DNA from: Paroedura picta
Taxonomy: Eukaryota; Chordata; Lepidosauria; Squamata; Gekkonidae
Reading direction: 5' to 3'
NCBI RefSeq assembly: GCF_049243985.1
Contig: NC_135376.1
Location: 28,640,001-28,704,000 of the forward strand
DNA: 64,000 nt
In this document: positions 12,701 to 27,700 of the stretch, piece after piece
How the letters are laid out: every line of letters begins with the position of its first letter
Position numbering within the stretch: position 1 is the stretch's first letter
Made by a program: the position numbers and the translations under genes
Notes under the pieces: model-generated
What the model was told of the DNA's origin: nothing
The model's database searches: none
Seen by the model: only the letters and a program-made list of their open reading frames with translations

Positions 12701-15700
12701 TAAATCTAAATAAACTATATCAGGGGTAGTCAAACTGCGGCCCTCCAGATGTCCATGGACTACAATTCCCAGGAGCCCCTGCCAGCGAATGCTGGCAGGG
12801 GCTCCTGGGAATTGTAGTCCATGGACATCTGGAGGGCCGCAGTTTGACTACCCCTGAACTATATAAATCTAAATAAACAAATAAATAAAATAAATAAAAT
12901 AAATAATACAAAAATAAGTGGAGAGCTACCAGTGCCCACTCTCCATCGATTGTTGTGCTGATATTAATGTGCATTTTTATGAGCTTGGACAATGAAAAAA
13001 AAAGTCTTTTAACCACAGGTTCTCTATAGTGGTTGATTTCAGTTTTCAATTTTAACAGTCCTTTTAGTTTAAACATTCCATATAAACATGCTTATAACTT
13101 CATATACTGATTTAAGTCCACTAACAAGGATTTTTGAATGGTCAGTATGCCTCATTTCTTAATAGAGTTTATGAGACCTGTTATCCATATGAATGGCTTG
13201 AGCCGGCAAATGAGGGTCATGAAACAAAGACAGAAGGCTAGGTTCTTACCTATGTGAAAAGGTAGCGTTTAGCTCACCAATATTAAAGGGAATCCAAATT
13301 GTCAATATTGGTTATTGTTTACTTGAGCACAAAGGCTATATTATGACAATTTGGAAAAAAACAATGGTTAGCTTGTGGCACGAATAAGCTAGGAAGTTCT
13401 TAAACTCATATGCCTCCTTCTCTCTTCCATCATATATGACTGAAGATTTCCTGATTTGAAACAAACGGTGATGTCTGAACTGGGTGATCCATTAGATTCT
13501 TTGCTTCCCTAACGATCAAGATTTTAAACCACAATTTGATCCTTGTTTAGGAACCTGGTGTGCACAAGAGGACTGCTTTTCACTTCATCCAGTTCAACTG
13601 ACAGCAATTTACAGTTTGTTTCAAACCATGCAGTTTTAAACTTGTGCAGAAGGGGATGAACTACACATGCCCAAAGACTGCTTGGTCTGTTTTTGTTCTG
13701 TGATGTCTGAATGCATGCACAGCCTTTTATGCTAGGTGAAATAAGTCTCCAAACAATGCCAGGAGAAGCTAGGTCACTTCTAGCCAAAGGTCACTTCAAA
13801 CCTTTCATACAAATGCATAAAAATTACCAATTCTATTCCTTTGATTATGTCACCTGTCAGTATGTTGGTATGAGAATGCTTTGTGGCATACTAATGGCCA
13901 GAAAAACTGGGGATAGGAAAGAGACAGAAGCAAACTAACTCTCAATTAACAAGCCCTTCCTTGTTTACTTGTGAGGAAGCAATTTTTATTTATGACCAGC
14001 TACTACAAGGGCGTATCCTGGTAATGTTCTAATTCTGTCCTGAACGCTGAGGTGGGCATGACAGGTACTCCATTTTGTTTCTTCTGTTCTTTAATGCAGT
14101 GGTCCCCAACCTTTATCAGGCTGGGGACCGGCAGGGCATTGGGCCGCGCCCGCAGGGACCGCGCGGGCCACGCCCACGCTTCGGGCCGCGCCCGGCAGCG
14201 CCCGCGGGCCGCACCCGCGGATCGGGCCGCGCCCCGCCGCGCCCGCGGGCCGCACCCGTGGATAGGGCCACGCCCGCGAGCCGCGCCCGGGCCGCGCCCG
14301 CGAGCCGCGCCCGGCCGCACCCGCGGGCCGCACCCGCGGGCTGCGCGGGCGCGGCCCGGCCCTGATTCCCTCTCCCCGCCCTCCCCGCATTAAGAAGCTT
14401 CCCGGGCTGCAAGCTTGCGGCCCGGGAAGTTTTTTACTGCGGGGGGGGGGGCGGGGAGAGGGAACTGCGGCCCGGCGCCTTGGCCTTTGCGGCCCGGCGC
14501 CGGGCCGCGGCCTGCAGGTTGGGGACCACTGCTTTAATGCACTTTCAACTATCTGTCAGATTTTTGCACTAGTCTAGAACGTTCTGGTTTTCAATACTTT
14601 CAAAAACGTGTTGCTAAAATCCTTGAGTGGTCCATACATAGGTACTCCCATTATAAAGGCTATCTCATTACACAACAGATCATAACCTTTCTAAAAATTG
14701 TGGTGCTATAAATAAAGCAGATGAAATAGACTTGTCCTTGCCATCTTCCTATCCTATCATTTGCACTCAAAAGAAAATAAAAAAGCAGAAACCCTAAGAC
14801 CCATCTCTTCCCAGGTTGTATAATTTTTAAAAAGATAATTTGTCATCATTTGTGCCAAATAGCAAATCTTTCACAACTATTGCTTGCACTTTGGTGTCCA
14901 TCCTGAGCAGTGGCCAGGGAGATAGTAAAACATATCAATTGCAGACAGAATAAATCCGTTTTTATGATCACACTCAATATAGTCAGCCACTGAAGTAAAA
15001 GGTCATACTCCATGTTATGGAAATGCTTTTTCATGCTCTTTACATCAATAAAAAAATTGAACAATCACTTCCGTTACATAGGACTAGGTCCTTGAAAACA
15101 CTACGGGCTATTCTGGGCAAAAGACATTTCAGTGAAAGGATTTTACAATCCTGGGTACCCAGAACAAGAAACAAGAGGCCATTCAGGTATAGATGCTTTT
15201 TCAGTGTGCCACAGACTGTTTATGCACTGAGAACTTCACTGCTCCAGCTCCCGTGCAGGAGCACGAATCGGGGGCGGATGAAGTGCACCAGGCCAAATGC
15301 TCCCCCATGTGGGTTCAGGAAGAGGTGGGGCAACCTGCCACGACTAAAACTCCAGCCTGCAGCCTGGCATGAAACCTCCAGTGCATAAATGGTCACAGAC
15401 TGAACACTCCTGCCAAGAAGCAACCTTATTTCTGCTTTAAAGAAAAATCCCACTTTTATCCCTGATCAAGGACTCAAAGCAGCTTTCCATTTGTTCCAGC
15501 CCCCTTCTACTTAACCCTCACACCTTGTCAGAGTACAGGAGGTGAAGAAATTGAGATAGGTCAAAGGTCATGTGGCAGCCTTCTGTAACAGAACAGGGGA
15601 ATCAAACTCATCCATCCCAGAACATAATCCAAGTCTCTAACCATTAAATCGTGACAGCCCTGCTGAACTCTCTGGAGCTTAATTCTGAGGAAATATAGCC

Positions 15701-18700
15701 AGGATGTGATCCTTCTCAGAAGATGAATATAGGATATTGTGACTGAGTGCAAGTTTGCAAGTTTACCTGGTGTTGTCATGAAGAAGGTTAGAGGAAGTGA
15801 CAGCAGACGACCCACCACGTAACACTGGCCTAAGGCAAATTTTTGTAGACAGAAAACACGAGACAGAAGCAATAAACAGGAGAGAGAGGGAGAGAGAGAG
15901 AAAGGAAAGAGAAACAGAACAAAACCCAGAGTCAAAATTGTCAGAGTATCTCTATTATAGTGTACTGAAATACAACACAGTATAATCTCTTGTTGAAGAC
16001 ATTTCATTTAATCTTAACAATTTGCATATTTTTCCTGATATTAATTTTGAGGAAGATATTCAGGGACTGACTGGCACAAAGATGTCTTACATTGTACAGA
16101 TTTGTCTTGCAAATGATAGGAATTACATTTTTAAAGAGAGAATGGATTATTTAGCAGATACAAAAGTATTCATTCATTCATACTTCCATAAATCACAATA
16201 GCATAGTGCATATTCTCTAGGTACTTTTATGGGGCAGTTGGTTCCTCTACCATTACCCCTCAATGAACCCTTCCCAAATATTTGTTTAAATATTGCTACA
16301 TTAATGGGAGACTACACAGTTAAAAGCTGACATAATCGTAATGGCCCACTTTCTAATTTCTCTACATTCCCTCTACTGACCCTACTTAGCAGAAATTGAA
16401 AGTAATTATGTTTTGATGGTCAACTTGTTCATTTTATAATTTAAAACATAGGTAATATGTAAAACATTGCAACAAAGATTCAACAGTAAAAGTTACTGTA
16501 CAGTGTTGCCTAAGTGGGGGAGAATCAGGATGCTTGCTTATTTTTGCTGTTATACTTTAAGACAAGCCGGCCATACTGTGGTATTCTCTATTCTAAGGCA
16601 TATTATAATTTTAATGACCTCTTGGCTCTGCTAAGCACCCTGCTATAGTCACATCTTAGTAGCCAAGGGAGATTGATTTATTTTAAAAAATCTAATCTTG
16701 TGTACATCACTGTCATTAAGTAGCCCACCAAAATGCATCTAACTTTGTTTGGCTAGCACTATTGTCAGCTTCATTCATGTAACTAATGCCCTTGGATGCT
16801 AAACCTCGTCAACATACTACTCTGACAACTAAAGGGTTTGGTTGATGCTACTAATAAGCAAAGGTATCCCCTCCCCAACCCACCCAAATGCTAAAGTCAG
16901 TGATGAACAATCCACTACCAATCAGCCTGTCACATTCTCTCAGCCTCATGTACCTTGCAAGGAATTCAACTCCCTTAACCACCAAGCCACACTAAACCTG
17001 TCTTCTGAGTTAGGATCTCACCAGTCTACTCTGACCAGGTCTGTTTAAATAAGCTTAAACTCCCCAGAACAGCAAATAAAAGTAAATGAAAGTAAAGGCT
17101 CTCTCGTGACAAATTAAAGACTATCTCTAAAAATTCCTGCTTGGTCCAAAGTGACCACCAACCCAATACACACATTAATATACAAGTAAATTGACATATT
17201 TAGACAAATTGTTGACCAAATTTGTAAAAGGCTAGGGCTCAGAAAGAAGTAAGGGCAGGGAAATGTACCTAAAGCTAGAGACAGAAGACTAGTACTTGAA
17301 AGAGTTTCCTACCTGATCCCCCCCACACACTTTCCTCCCTCAGTGCTGTTTCTCATAGAAACTGTTAGTATATGTGCTGGTATATTTTGCTTCAAGTTTT
17401 TCAGTTTTGGTGCAAATTTCCATCACTGTTCCATTAGAATATTTCCAATATATTCTAAGGAAAAATTTCAGTATGATGTGAACGATCGCAACACTTTTTG
17501 TTCACGCAAACAGGTGTGGAATACTGAACCCTGTGGCTTCCTGATCTTTGAACTATCTTGCTCTTAGATCAAGTTAAACGGTTTCAGATGTTTTCTAGCA
17601 GTCATGTAACTCACAGCGCCATCATAAAACTATGACCTAACATATAAAAAATCTCTCTGAATCAGCCTCACTGCCTCACTCTGGCATACTCTCAGGAAGA
17701 TACATAACTCCTAAATTAAAATAATCAGAAGTCTGACAAGATAGCTGGTGGTGTCAAGGACAAATGCTGTGTGTATTACTTAACCATCTATACCAGAGTA
17801 GTCAAACTGCGGCCCTCCAGATGTCCATGGACTACAATTTCCATGAGCCCCTGCCAGCAAATGCTGGCAGGGGCTCATGGGAATTGTAGTCCATGGACAT
17901 CTGGAGGGCCGCAGTTTGACTACCCCTGATCTATACCAACATATACAGAAGATAGCCTAAAATTCTATGACAGGCAGAGGAAAAGTCAGCTTGGACTGGC
18001 ACTCGGAACCCACAAACATCTACATTTTAACAAGCTCGAATTTTTATTATAGCCAAAAATTAATAACAGGCAGTATAACTGACTGTGTCCCAGGTCATTA
18101 TACTGAGTTTTTCTGTCACTACAAATAGCAGCCAAATATGGGGTTTGGGGCAGAAAAATATACAGCATAATGACATCAGGACATGCTGCAGAGGGGGAAG
18201 AACCGAAATTCGAATTGGACCACCATATTCACTGTCAGCATTATGCATCTTGTCACATAGATCCACTCCATTGTGTGTTGAGAGAGGGAAAGGCATTATA
18301 CTAACATTTTAAAATATGTGCCGAAGGAAAATAATTAAGATGAGTCCACACAGGCACGCACATCACTTGTGGAACACATTATCTAGCTCTGTCAATGGAA
18401 CAAAGCTTTCCCTCGTCCTAGTCAATCAACTGAGCTGAAATACTGCTCTTCGTTAACAGGGAGCCTGCAGGAACAACATAGGAAGCAAAACAGGGATCTG
18501 CAGTGCACGTGGTGGCATCGGTCCAACACTGACTCACTCTATCCTTCCATGGGCAAAAGTGCTAACACCTTTACTTTCCTATGTGTATCAGTGAGACGTC
18601 ATGTTCACAGTTTTTGTATAATCCAGCATCACCTCACACACCATTTAAAAGACAGAATTGAGACATTTAACTCTATTATTGATAAGCCATACAAGGATTT

Positions 18701-21700
18701 CTACACGGCTTGTATGAACTGGCAGGCTATTAGGATTATTTTCAAATAATCAGCCCCAGTTTTAAGAAGGAATGGAGAGAAGGTTATAAGCATTTACCTG
18801 CTTAACTTTGTGGATAGGTAGTATAGTAGAAGTGGAGAAGCAGGCTTCCCCACTGTTCCTTATCCCTTACAAATGCAGAATACACTGCTTTTTAAGAGAA
18901 GGGAACTGCCTAGAACAAAATGTTTAGGTCCAATACTGAGGCAGATGGCAGATTCATGAATATTCAACTCTGCCTTCTTGTATTACATTGCTGATGGAGT
19001 GGCAGCTCCTCTTCTAGGTCTTTTCAGGCTTTGCATGGAACAGGAACTAAACTAAAAACCTTACTGTGTACAAAGCAAGGGACTTATCACTGGAGCTGTG
19101 ATTCCTCCATGATCTAGTGATCATATTTGTCTGGAAAGCACTGCTTCAATTTCAAAAAATCAAATGAATGCTTTTATGATAAAAATGAATGCTTTTATGA
19201 TTATGATAAAATGAATGCTTTTATGATAGCTTGCCTCAGCTAGGACAACATGCTGAACCCCCATTTTTTCTTGGCACGGGATGGATAGAAGGAGCGCTTG
19301 AGCTATGGGAAGTGGGCTTAGATTGAGTGCTGCTGAGGTTTGAAGGAATTAGGATTTTTATGTATTTTATTGTGGAATTTAAGCATTGTGGCCCGCCATG
19401 AGCCAGTGAGCAACTGGGAGTGGCAGGTATTAAATTAAAAATAAATAGAAGTATTTTACCCCAAACTACTTCAAGTATTAACGTTCTACACAGCAGCATT
19501 TAACAACAGCTTTAGGCCTTCCTATATATTTCTTCCAGTTAATTAAAGTTTTAGTTAATGCTGTTAAACATTTATATTCCACTTGCCCCTTTGCAAGTCA
19601 AAGTAGCTTACAAATTATTCTATTGAAACCATGAGTGTATTCAACATATAATTCCTACCAACACTATACAATGAACCCAAATCTGCAGCTTTGGTCCGTT
19701 TAATTCCCTTGCAAACAAACTTGCAGCACTTTCTGAAAAAAACTTCTTAAGGCAGTATGTTCCAGGAAGTGAGGGTTACAAATTAAAAATAATGGGCCCT
19801 AGCAGATGCCAAAAAAGGAACCTTGGGTGGAAGAAACAATCAGAAGGTAATGTCCAGCACAGCAGAGTTGGTGTACAGGGATATATGGGAAGAGAGGATT
19901 AAAACTTTACAAGTCTTTCCAAAGGAATCATGACACAAAATCACTACCGTACACAATCTCTTCTGACTCTGCTTTAATATATTCTGCCTCTTGAAGGTCA
20001 TGTGTATATTTTCTTCTCCTCTAACCAATGTGTCCCTTATTCCAAATGTTATAATTAGCCAATTCTGATGTTAGAGACTGAAACCCTCCTAGAACAACTA
20101 ACCTTTATTTCTTGCAAATTAAAACTCTGGATTGTTAAAAATGAAAGTTAAACTGACTCATTTTCATTGTCCAAGTTAAATGAAATAAAAAGAGGGAACA
20201 GGAAATATGAACAGGATTAATTCAGCGATGTACTGCTAAGTAGTCACTGCCCCCAGGCATGTTTAACAATGTTCTGGAAGTTACATACTTGTATGGTGAT
20301 ACAAGTATTTATTGTTATAAATATCTTTCAGATGTGTCAAGATGTAACTTGCCCACTTCAGGTGGCTTGCCCTACTGCAGGAATGTCCCATAAAATCAGT
20401 TTTCCCCACAAGGATTATTGCAGGGGAGAGGAAAAACATGTAAACAGATAAGAGTTAGTTTATCATAGAATTAACTCAGCAGTGATAAATTTTCAACATT
20501 TTTTACCAGTACAACATGCATCCAACCTAAGCAGTGCACAGCCGGTAAAAACAACAAAAAATGTATCAAATATTGTGAATGGAAGAAAGTCAAAACAGAA
20601 GTAAAACCAGAGACTGTAGAAAACAAAAGAAAACCAAAGATCATTTTAAGAATTCATAACTTTAAAGTGAGAGAATATGCTACCAGTGCCAATAAAAGCA
20701 ACAGTATAGTTCAAAATATTATAAAATAAGCAGCATTTGTAGCCATGCAAGAGATATATTGTTCCAAATTTCACATTCCTATAGCAGAGTAGAGACACTT
20801 CATTCAAAACAGAATCATGTATTGGACAGGAATAAGAACATATACTTTTTTTCCCCTCCCAAAAATGAGCTTTCCAAAGGAACTGAAAAGTCATTCTTTT
20901 AAAAAAGGTTACATGACCCAGGACACTATTGTCTATGCGCATAACATAAAAATATCTATATAACATGTATAATTTCCTCATGAAAGTTTTTAAACAATTT
21001 CAATGTAATAGAAATGTTTAGTAAGGCTATTTTGCAGGGATAGATTTTTCCAAGTTCACTTTATTGATTTGGATTCAAAAAACAGACTTTTGTATGGAAG
21101 CCTGTGAGGACTAAGGGGGAGGGGGGGGAGATAAACCATTTGAAAATCCTACCACACTCAACATTTCCCCCCAGGGTTCTCTAATTGATCAGGACTTTGA
21201 ATACCAGATTTATCTTCTTAAACCGACTCAGTTGCTAAAAAAAAAAAACCCTTTTGAATGTTTAGCCTTCATCAGGTTGTTATTTTGGTTTACTTGTAAT
21301 GACGTATTTTCTGCATGCTAGGGAGTCCCCCAAAGTAGACAGCCATATCTGCAGGTGATATTGTTTTTGGCCTCTATTATTCACAGAGATCAATCAGCTT
21401 ATTATAAGATACAACAATTACAAGGGCTTATCCTAGCTTTGGTCATCTCAGTGTGTATTTAGATCTGAGAAAAGTGTGACAATCACCACGGTCTGCTCTA
21501 ACTTCTGCCATGCCCCCTCATATGGCCTTGAAGAAGTCACCATCAGTTAATCTACTGCTTTGATATAAGGGGGAGAAATAGTCATCTAACCTAGAGAACT
21601 GTTGTGAAGACAAAAGAAACAGAAGTGAGGTATAATAGAATGAGACCAAAAATAAAGCATGTGTGGAACACAGTCAAAGGATTCAACCTATATGTCACTA

Positions 21701-24700
21701 TGTACATGTGGAATATGTAAGCAGGAGCACACTCCAGTCACTTCAAAATATGGGGCACTTGTGCATGTGCATTTCTGTAGAGTACATAGTACTACTACCA
21801 ACGGTGCAAGTAAACAAGATTAATCATGCACTGGAGAGAGCACTAGTTCTGGACTATTGTACTAAAACTCAGTGCCCGTTCTTTCCTGGTAGCATACTTA
21901 ATTGGTTTTTATATCCTTCCCTTCAACAATTAATAACAATAAAATCTTTAAAATAGTATAAAGAAGGTTGGTTTTATATGCCGTTTTTCTCTACCCAAAG
22001 GAGTCTCAAAGCAGCTTTTAATCACCTTCCCTTTCCTCTCCCCACAACAGATACCCTGTAAGGTTGATATCACTGCTCAGTTAGAACAGCTTTATCAGTG
22101 CCGTGGCGAGCCCAAGGTCACCCAGCTGGTTGCATGTGGGAGAGCGGGAATCAAACCCGGTGTGCCAGATTAGAAGTTTGCACTCCTAACCACTACACCA
22201 AGCTGGCTTAACTTCAGAACACCAGACAACAAAAACTTCACAAAAATATGATTTATTTTCTGACGGCTACTTAGCAGCTTTAATAATTTTTCATCAAGAG
22301 GAAGAAAAGAGGGAAGAAGATCCACCTCTACTAGATGCTTATTGTTCCAAGGTGAGCAAAGGCAGTAGGAGGAATCAGACGCTGCTTCTCAACAGTAAAC
22401 CTCTTGGACTGATCTTGAAACTAACAACAAACTAAGGATCCTATATAGGGCTTCCTTGACGCATGGCCTTTTAAGATGTAAAAAGTTTCAGTACATGAAG
22501 CAGGACCTTTCACCTAGCCATGTCCTCATGTCAACATTCACAAGAGTCACCACATGCAATTTGGGGGTTGTGATGTAAGTGCTAAAAACTTTATTTGGGC
22601 AAAGGACACTCATGTAGCAGAGAGTTCTGACAGTCATGTCCCAAATCCTCTAAGCAACAGCAAAATATGTAGAGTTTTAATTGGACTTCTGAGGCCAACC
22701 ATACGGTGGCCAAATGTTTTACCTTAGCATGTTTAATAAGGAAGCAGCTGGTTAAGTGATGTCTGTACTATTGACATCAGCTGCCTTTGTGGCTTTGAAA
22801 TTTTATTGTATGTAGATATACTGATAATGATGATTCTGTCTGCATGTCAATCCTGCTTGATCTATGATTGTAGCAAGTAAATATAAAGTCTGACTATAAA
22901 ATAGTGAGGGGGCCTCACCATTAACAGGATTCAAACACAAGCATAAAAATTAGAAAAGGAACACTCATATCTATAGCTCTGCATGGAAAAAAATATTTTA
23001 AGCTAATGCCATTTACAAGTACTAAAACATCTACAGATATAATCACAGATCAATATTTGCTTACCATTCAATTGATAGACAAATAGCAAGCATAGTACAT
23101 CTGAAGGACCCAGGTACGCAGGGCCCTTCTCCATGTACTGAGTCAAAAGCCCCTACAAAGTTTGCCTTTCAGGTACTACTTATCCAGTTTTCTTCTCCAC
23201 CACAGGTAATTGAAGACAATGGCAGAGAGCCAAAATCAGTCAACACACTTTCACTTAGATCTTCCCCAATACTATCAGGCCCTGAGCTTTGTTTCTGAAA
23301 TCATTGTTGCATTGGTGAGTTACCAGTGACATCCTGCATTCCCTAGTGTGATCAAAAAATGAAAAGCCCTCCACCTGCTGAAATCAACAAGTCTTAGAGG
23401 GGTTAACTTGGTCTGGGTTGTACATTTGTCAAACCTTGTTGCTCTGTTTCTGGTTTACCACTGAGAAAGGGATTTTATATCCCTATGCTGATATTTTATC
23501 TCCTTCCTTGGATCAGATAAAGACAACCCATGAAATGTGAATTTTGGAAATATCATTCACAAACAGCGAAAGCAAAAGAAAGCAAAAGCAAGTTAATCTA
23601 ATCTCATATTACTTAAGAAATCAAAACCAATTAAAAAGGAAAGGACAGGGAAATAAGAAGCAGTAAACTGGGCAGAATCAGTGATGGCCAATCACCTGCG
23701 ATTTTCATCCAGCACATCCAAGACTTGCTGGTAAGCCCTACGGGTGGAAGACTGGATGAGCGACAAAATGCCCCGAGCAGAGTAAAGATTAGATCCATCT
23801 TCAGAGAACATTTGGGGAGGACAGACACGAACCTGTTGAGGTGATGGTGTCACACTGTTTGTGCAAGCGTAACAAATGAAGAGAGAAACACTGATGTCAG
23901 GTTTTAGACAGGCAAAGTTTTACCCACCAATCAACCCTTTTTGAAAATGTCTTGTTTTCTTCTATGGTTTCCCCATCAACAGGTAATACACCATCAAGGA
24001 AGAGTTAGTGGCTATCATGTGAATTACATTTAGAGATCCTTTACATGAGCCAAAAGATAGTAATTTAAAAGTAACTCACTTTTGATCCACGGTGATCAAG
24101 AGATTTTATGTTAACACATAACTGACCTGGTAAGATGCAGGGTTGTTATTTTTTAAAGAATAATAATTCTTTAGCAGAATACAATTAAATTTTTGACTCA
24201 TTGTGTGAATTGTATATAAAAAAAGAACATCACAGATGCAGTTATTCAGGAACAGTAAGAGGAGGGCTATACTGAAAACATTTTGGAAAAGAGGTTTAGC
24301 TAAAACATGAGGCTAGAACATGCAGAAATAGATTATGCCAGAAACACACACACAGAAAGGCATTACTGAAAATGGCCAGCCATCAAAGCTCCCAACAGAA
24401 ACGGCTAAAAAACACTAAGCAAAATCTTATGCTGTCTTTAAACACTCTGCGGTTTTATTTCAAGCTTAATAATATCAATCAAGAGACTAAATATATAGTC
24501 CCTTACTAAAAGCGTAGATAGAAATGAGTGAAATTTTGAGCCAATCTGAATAAGTAGCTCATGACAAACACCTTTGACAAGAAAGTCTTATCAAATGGAA
24601 AGGTTACAAGTAAACCAGCTGGTCTGGAAGGGGCAGTATACAAGCTAAATAAATGGATAAAATTTGCAGCTAGCTTTAAAAAAAAAAAAAAGTGAACTCA

Positions 24701-27700
24701 ATGAACATTATTAAGAAGCAGCATGGAATTTCAGCATGGAATCATGGAGTCAGCATGAATTTCAAAAGCAGTTAAGGTCCAACCTCATGGTTTGTAGATA
24801 GTATTGTTTGGGGGCTTTTTTGGGAGGCAGAAGAAAATAAGATACAGAAAGGAGAAACAACAGAACTTTGGGGTGAGAAAAAGAGAGAAGCAGGACCATT
24901 ACCCCAGAAAGGCAAAATACATTTCAACCAAAGACAGTGTACAAATAACTGCTCCCATAAAAAATCTATGTCCTAGAGCAGGGGTAGTCAACCTGTCACA
25001 GGTTGACTGCCCCTGTCCTAGAGTATTCTTCTGTCAAGCCTGTCTGTTGTGTAGGGTTTTTATTTATACAAATAGCTCCTGTGAATAAACCAAACTCTTA
25101 GGATTTGGGCTACCTACTGTAATTACACTCTGTTTTGCATGTATGCTTTTGAGCAGACCATTGTCACTCAGGTTTAACACAAATAAATCACACAAGAGGA
25201 ATTGTAATCCCAATCCCTAGACTATTTGATCAAAAAATATCAAGAGGTTTAAGACATCCTTCGTTTCAAGGAACTATGCTTAGGTATTTTACCTTGTAAC
25301 CATGACAGTACAACGCAACTACCTATTCTGACTACACCACAGGCAACTTTCTATTGGAAGAGATAACAGACAAGTGTCAGCTGAACACTAAATCTACCAA
25401 CACTTCTCTGAAGTGCTAACCTTTTAAGGCAAACCACTGATACTAGTCAGAACAGATGTTTCCCTAAATATGCACTATACTTCATGCTAACTAAACAATG
25501 TCATTGCACAAATTACCTGTAGGGTTCTAAAATAATGCAGTGATAAGTCTATGCATATTTACTCATGGGTAAGTCAATACTGCTTCCTCTGAAGTTGAAG
25601 TGTATAAGACAAGTATTGAACATGGGAAATTACTTCAGACAAGGTCAGGTCAGAGCCAGGAATAACCTTGCAGATGTGACTTGATACAGGATAAACTCAA
25701 AGAGCCCCAGGGAAATAAATCCTTTTGTGTGCCTTGTCCTAAAAACACGGTGTAGAGAGTAACAACTGACAGTTTTCAAGAACTCTCCATATAAGGAAGG
25801 GGCTACAGGCTATTCCGTAAAAGGGAACGTGGTCTGTGAGGAATCTAGAAAGAGATTTACATACTATAAGCAAAAAGTTCTCTCTGTTGATGCGGTATGT
25901 CTTCTGTAATTAAGGGCTCTTTGTGATAAGTTCTGCAGACAAGATTTGACAATGAGCATTCCCCCCTCCCATCAAAAAAATCTAGTAAGCTTTTTGCCAA
26001 TACCTAATATAAACTGAAATTTGTTTTCAGGTTGGGTTACCTTCACATACCATGAAAATCAGCCAAGTGGGTCAAGCCCCTGGAACTGATTTTATAATTG
26101 AGTATCCAAGTTCACTGAAGGAAGAAATCTGCAGATTAGTATCTTGCACATGTTTATGCCTTTCACAGTGCAAGAACTGCCCCAGGGACTTTCTGCAAGG
26201 CTGATTGTGCATATAATGTCTGAAAGAATGTGGGGTTGATCTAGCTAAGAGATGCTCTCAGGTTAGTAGGGTACAACATCACATCCATATTCACAGATGT
26301 TGAGGATAAAATAACTTGGACAATGGCTGAACGGGGGAAAAAACACTGGATTTTTAGGCTGCCATAACAGACATTACATTCCAAAGAACTACAGGAAGTG
26401 AACACTGGAGCACATGCAGAATCATTTTCATCTTAAACCTTGAGAAGGAATGAGGCACTTTCTCAGCATTTACTGAAATGGAGCCACTTGCTCCAGCATT
26501 TGAAAACAAGCAATCTCTTAAAGCTTCTTTCAAAAGCATAAGCAAGAAAGGTTTATTAAATACTCTGTGCTCCCCTGTTTGCTGTGTCAAAATCAATCAT
26601 GGATTCCAGGTCCTGACATTTTTATCTTTTTTTTTTAAAGGTAACCTCAAGTACTAACTACCATGGAGAGTACTGATGAGTCCATGGACAGCAGTGAGGT
26701 ATAAATTGAAACAATAAACAAACAAACAAAGGCATGGGATTTAAGAATTTGAAACCAGCCTAACTGCCCAGATACAGGTTAACAAGTATCTTATACTTCA
26801 TCTATGAAAAACTTCTCTGTAACTAAACGCTATGTGGAGGGAAAGTGAGAGCCTGTCTTCTTCTACCCACCTGGCATACCTGCCTCACCACCAGCCCAGT
26901 GGATGTCACTGCAGGAGTTTAACATTTGCAAAAGGCCAAACTGCACAATCTGTATCCCACTTGTAATCCAGGAACATAGCAGATAATTTGGTCTGATGTC
27001 TGCTGAATTTTACATGTATATGCTTATTACATTCATTCCAGGAAGTCCAGCAGGTTTAGGCCTGGATACTATACCAAGGAAGACTCAGTGTCTTCCCTAT
27101 CATATATCACTATTTTTGGCAGAACAATTAAGTATTTTCTTGTCTCATTAAAAGCTATTAATTTTAAGCTCAAACATTTTCCTGTATTCATCACAGGCAA
27201 AACAACCTATTTTCAAAACTGGTCAAATTTTGGAAATAATTATATCTTGAACCAAATATATAGCTTACTTAAAATTCTTTCAGGCATGTCAAGGTCAGTC
27301 TTACAGGGGGAAACACAATTAAAACCATATTTGATTTGTGAGTGGTTAATAGTCACGGTCAAGATTACATTTCAACTTCAGCATTGTGGGTTAAATGAAG
27401 CTGTGCCATTTTAATTCTCAAGAGTTTCAGGGCAGTTGTCACCATCACCATGAATAATAATTGTGATGATCTTAAATAGGCAGCCTGTTGAATAAATGTA
27501 AGGTCGTGAAGAAAGGCATCATCAGTTGATTACTTCTTGTAGCTAGCTATCATTAGCAATGCAATGTATGAGAGACTCTCTCTGTTCTAATGGTTGCCAG
27601 TAAGCTCACTCCATCCACTTGTGGGGCAGGAACAGAGACAGCAAGGTACAAAACACCATGAAAGGTGGAGGGGAAAAAATGAATGAGGCAAATTCTTTCA

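Larger units (their letters stand above)
11855..23695 (-). other. MFF intron between coding exons 4 and 5
   Basis: A/T-rich intron of about 11.8 kb holding the hAT, SINE, MITE and LINE pieces listed separately, plus an AGAG-type purine repeat at about 15881-15915. A skipped human exon (PVLRGGS region) would be expected here; I could not identify it. Confidence 0.6.

Noticed and set aside
12721-12856. Perfect hairpin as a microRNA precursor or terminator
   Set aside because: At least five near-identical copies each have their own 8-bp target duplication, so it is a transposon.
14003-14412. Overlapping Arg/Pro/Ala-rich frames on both strands
   Set aside because: Artefact of the CpG-rich tandem inside the hAT element at 14097-14531.
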